Source of the DNA: an uncultured Collinsella sp.
Lineage (GTDB): Bacteria; Actinomycetota; Coriobacteriia; Coriobacteriales; Coriobacteriaceae
Reading direction: 5' to 3'
Length of the DNA stretch: 7,372 nt
Assembly: GCA_958431945.1 (NCBI GenBank)
Contig: CAUASQ010000080.1
Location: 1-7,372, forward strand
The first letter of the stretch is position 1. Each line of letters opens with the position of its first letter. A model generated the notes under the pieces. It was not told the DNA's origin and did no database searches. It was given only the letters and a program-made list of their open reading frames with translations. Both the position numbers and the translations under genes were made by a program. Positions 5,624 to 7,372 of this stretch are shown here, one piece after another.

Positions 5624-7249
5624 ATGGACGTCCGTACGGACGGCGATATTGCCGATAGCTTTTGGTGGCGGCGCACAACGCTGACGCGCCGCACTCCTCT
5701 GTATGACGCCTGCGTATCGGTGGGGCTGCTGGTCGCGGCGACGATTGTGGGCGCGCTGCTCGACCATCCGGGTCTCGCGCCGAGCATCATGATCGTCTAT
5801 GTGTTCGCCGTTCAGCTGTGCGCATTCTTTACCTGGAGTCGCCTGTATTGCTTGCTGAGCTCGGCTGCCGCCGTGGCGCTCTACAACTTCTTGTTTGTCG
5901 ACCCGCGCTACTCGCTGTCGCTTATCGACCGCGGCTATCCCGGCATGTTCTTCATCATGTTCGTGGTCTCGCTTGTGTCGAGCTCGATTGCGTTGGCCCT
6001 GCGCCGCGCCTTGGCACAGGCTGCCGCTAGCGACCGCCGCACGCATATGGTGCTCGAGACCAACCGCATGCTGCAGCGGTGCGCCGATCAGCATCAGATC
6101 GTTCACGCCATGGCCACGCAGCTGGCGCGTCTTTCGGGCTGTCCGGTCGTGTGGTACAGCGCCGACGCCGAGGGCGATGACCTGCTGCCGCGTGCGACGT
6201 ACACAGCCGTGGGCGATGCCGCGCCGGTGCACGAGCTGGCGCCGCAGATGCCGCCGCGGCTCTCGGCGTCCGCCTACGTGGGAACGCCGCTCGATGCCAC
6301 GTTTGGCGGATCGGCGTTTTATGGCATCTACCTGACGGTTCACACGGGCGACGGCTTCGTGCGCTCGGGCGACCCCGCCTCGGTGGTGGGCGTGCTGGCT
6401 ATCGTTGCCGAGCCCGACGTGCTGACGCATGAGGAACGGACGCTTGCCGATGCCATCGTGAGCGAAGGCGAGCTGGCGCTCGATCGCGCCCGCGCCATGG
6501 AGGCCCGCGAGGAGGCGGCGGTGCTCGCCAAAAACGAACAGCTGCGCGCCAACCTGCTGCGCTCCATCTCGCACGATCTGCGCACGCCGCTTACCAGTAT
6601 TTCGGGAAATGCCGACGTGCTGCTCGATCAGGGCTCGACCGGCACCGCGGTGCTCGATGCCCAGACGCGCCGCGGCCTGCTTCTATCCATTCGCTCGGAT
6701 GCGCTGTGGCTCAACGCCACCGTCGAGAATCTGCTCGCCATCACCAAACTCGAGGGCGGCGGCATGCATCTGTCGACTACGCTCGAGCTTATGGACGATA
6801 TCGTCGAGGAGGCGCTGCGCCACGTAAGTCCGGCCGTGCGCGAGCACGACCTTAAGGTGGTGCCGTGCGACGAGCCGGCGCTCGTTAACGTCGATGCGCG
6901 CCTGATGGTGCAGCTGGTGGTCAATCTGGTGAACAACGCCATCACCTATACGCCCGCAGGCTCGCATATCGTGATTTCGATTGGCGTCGACGATGGACGC
7001 GTGGCGTGCTCGGTGGCCGATGATGGTCCGGGTATCGCACCCGAGGACCGCGAGCGGATCTTTGAGTCATTCTATACCGCCAACCATGGTCTGGCCGACA
7101 GCCGCCGCAGCGTGGGCCTGGGTCTTTCACTCTGCCGTTCCATTGCGTTGGCACATGGCGGTAGCATAGAGGTTGCCGCGGCGGACCCGCACGGTTCGGT
7201 CTTTACGATTGAACTTCCTGCCGCCGACGTTTCGTTTGATAAGGAGTAG
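5624..7249 (+). CDS. kdpD: KdpD-like sensor histidine kinase lacking the N-terminal KdpD/USP region
   Basis: 541 residues; autophosphorylates on His and passes phosphate to the adjacent response regulator. Residues 28-126 contain four membrane helices with the KdpD (DUF4118) hallmark YNFLFVDPRYSLSL at 87-100. Residues ~127-160 look helical and linking, and ~140-290 are GAF-like. The HisKA domain carries the phospho-acceptor His317 in ISHDLRTPL. The ATPase domain has the N box around Asn438 (NLVNNAITYTP), G1 DDGPGI at 466-471, an F box near ERIFESFY, and G2 GLGL at 498-501, so it should be active. E. coli KdpD has about 895 residues; the missing ~350 are the cytoplasmic Walker A/USP part that binds ATP and, in some bacteria, c-di-AMP. 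The ATG at 5624 has modest GA-rich upstream sequence (5606-5618). A 14-base palindrome covers codons 2-7. The signal sensed (K+, turgor) is inferred from family and context. Confidence 0.88.
   Translation: MDVRTDGDIADSFWWRRTTLTRRTPLYDACVSVGLLVAATIVGALLDHPGLAPSIMIVYVFAVQLCAFFTWSRLYCLLSSAAAVALYNFLFVDPRYSLSLIDRGYPGMFFIMFVVSLVSSSIALALRRALAQAAASDRRTHMVLETNRMLQRCADQHQIVHAMATQLARLSGCPVVWYSADAEGDDLLPRATYTAVGDAAPVHELAPQMPPRLSASAYVGTPLDATFGGSAFYGIYLTVHTGDGFVRSGDPASVVGVLAIVAEPDVLTHEERTLADAIVSEGELALDRARAMEAREEAAVLAKNEQLRANLLRSISHDLRTPLTSISGNADVLLDQGSTGTAVLDAQTRRGLLLSIRSDALWLNATVENLLAITKLEGGGMHLSTTLELMDDIVEEALRHVSPAVREHDLKVVPCDEPALVNVDARLMVQLVVNLVNNAITYTPAGSHIVISIGVDDGRVACSVADDGPGIAPEDRERIFESFYTANHGLADSRRSVGLGLSLCRSIALAHGGSIEVAAADPHGSVFTIELPAADVSFDKE
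5629..5642. repeat. Perfect 14-bp palindrome at the start of the kinase gene
   Basis: CGTCCGTACGGACG reads the same on both strands and begins five bases after the first base of the kinase start codon. It could be a protein-binding half-site pair or fold in mRNA over the initiation region. It may equally be chance in GC-rich coding sequence. Confidence 0.4.
7241..7246 (+). promoter_or_regulatory. Ribosome binding site of the response regulator gene
   Basis: AAGGAG overlaps the last codons of the kinase gene and sits seven bases before the GTG at 7254. It selects GTG as the start and indicates translation coupled to the kinase. Confidence 0.75.
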
Positions 7250-7253
7250 CGCC

Positions 7254-7372
7254 GTGCCGAACTCTGCCGTAAAACCGCTCATCTTGGTCGTTGAGGACGA
7301 CCCCGCCGTCCGCAACCTTATCGTTGCCGCGCTCGAGGCGCACGGCTTGCGCCATATGGCCGTGGAGACCGC
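7254..7372 (+). CDS. kdpE: KdpE-like response regulator, N-terminal part only (cut by window edge)
   Basis: 39 codons are visible. The protein starts MPNSAVKPLILVVEDDPAVR: a beta strand ending in the acidic pocket Glu14-Asp15-Asp16 that binds Mg2+ in receiver domains, followed by the first helix (NLIVAALEAHG). The phospho-acceptor Asp and any DNA-binding domain lie beyond the window. The gene begins 4 bases after the kinase stop with a GTG start, so the two are almost certainly co-translated as a cognate pair. The KdpE assignment rests on its KdpD-like partner; an OmpR-family winged-helix output is expected but not seen. Confidence 0.85.
   Translation, partial: MPNSAVKPLILVVEDDPAVRNLIVAALEAHGLRHMAVET

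Noticed and set aside
3803..6574. Minus-strand open frame of 923 codons
   Set aside because: Antisense across kup, the small gene and the kinase gene; low-complexity His/Arg/Gln-rich translation with no motif.

Overview
The window looks like chromosomal DNA from a high-GC, monoderm gut-type actinobacterium, most likely class Coriobacteriia (Collinsella or a close relative). This rests on the roughly 60% GC coding style, purine-rich ribosome binding sites, an LtaS-type lipoteichoic acid synthase and a Lactobacillales-like Kup potassium transporter. The genus is an inference from gene content; there is no rRNA in the window to confirm it.

Layout. (1) Positions 1-1991, minus strand: an incomplete LTA-synthase-family membrane sulfatase-fold protein, running off the left edge. 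(2) 1992-2204: divergent intergenic region. (3) 2205-3062, plus: an FMN-dependent nitroreductase-family protein. (4) 3063-3220: intergenic region with a REP-like imperfect palindrome, then a TATAAT promoter box and a strong ribosome binding site. (5) 3221-5248, plus: Kup potassium transporter. (6) 5318-5512, plus: a 64-residue protein with one C-terminal membrane helix, not recognised. (7) 5513-5623: a second REP-like or terminator-like hairpin with 15-bp perfect arms and a duplicated left arm. (8) 5624-7249, plus: a short KdpD-like histidine kinase without the usual N-terminal KdpD/USP region. (9) 7254 to the right edge, plus: the start of a KdpE-like response regulator, 4 bases after the kinase stop.

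How the genes may work together. Genes 5-9 form a same-strand potassium module: a constitutive-type transporter (Kup), a small membrane protein, and a KdpDE-like two-component system. In the classical arrangement KdpDE controls the KdpFABC pump. Here the visible neighbour is Kup, so the pair may sense K+ or turgor and control Kup, although kdpFABC could lie to the right of the window. The LTA synthase (cell envelope) and nitroreductase (redox or xenobiotic metabolism) are divergent neighbours with no evident functional link to the module.

No tRNA, rRNA, CRISPR array, insertion sequence or prophage gene was seen. The most unusual items are the two related palindromic elements, the small membrane protein between kup and the kinase gene, and the pairing of a truncated KdpD with Kup.
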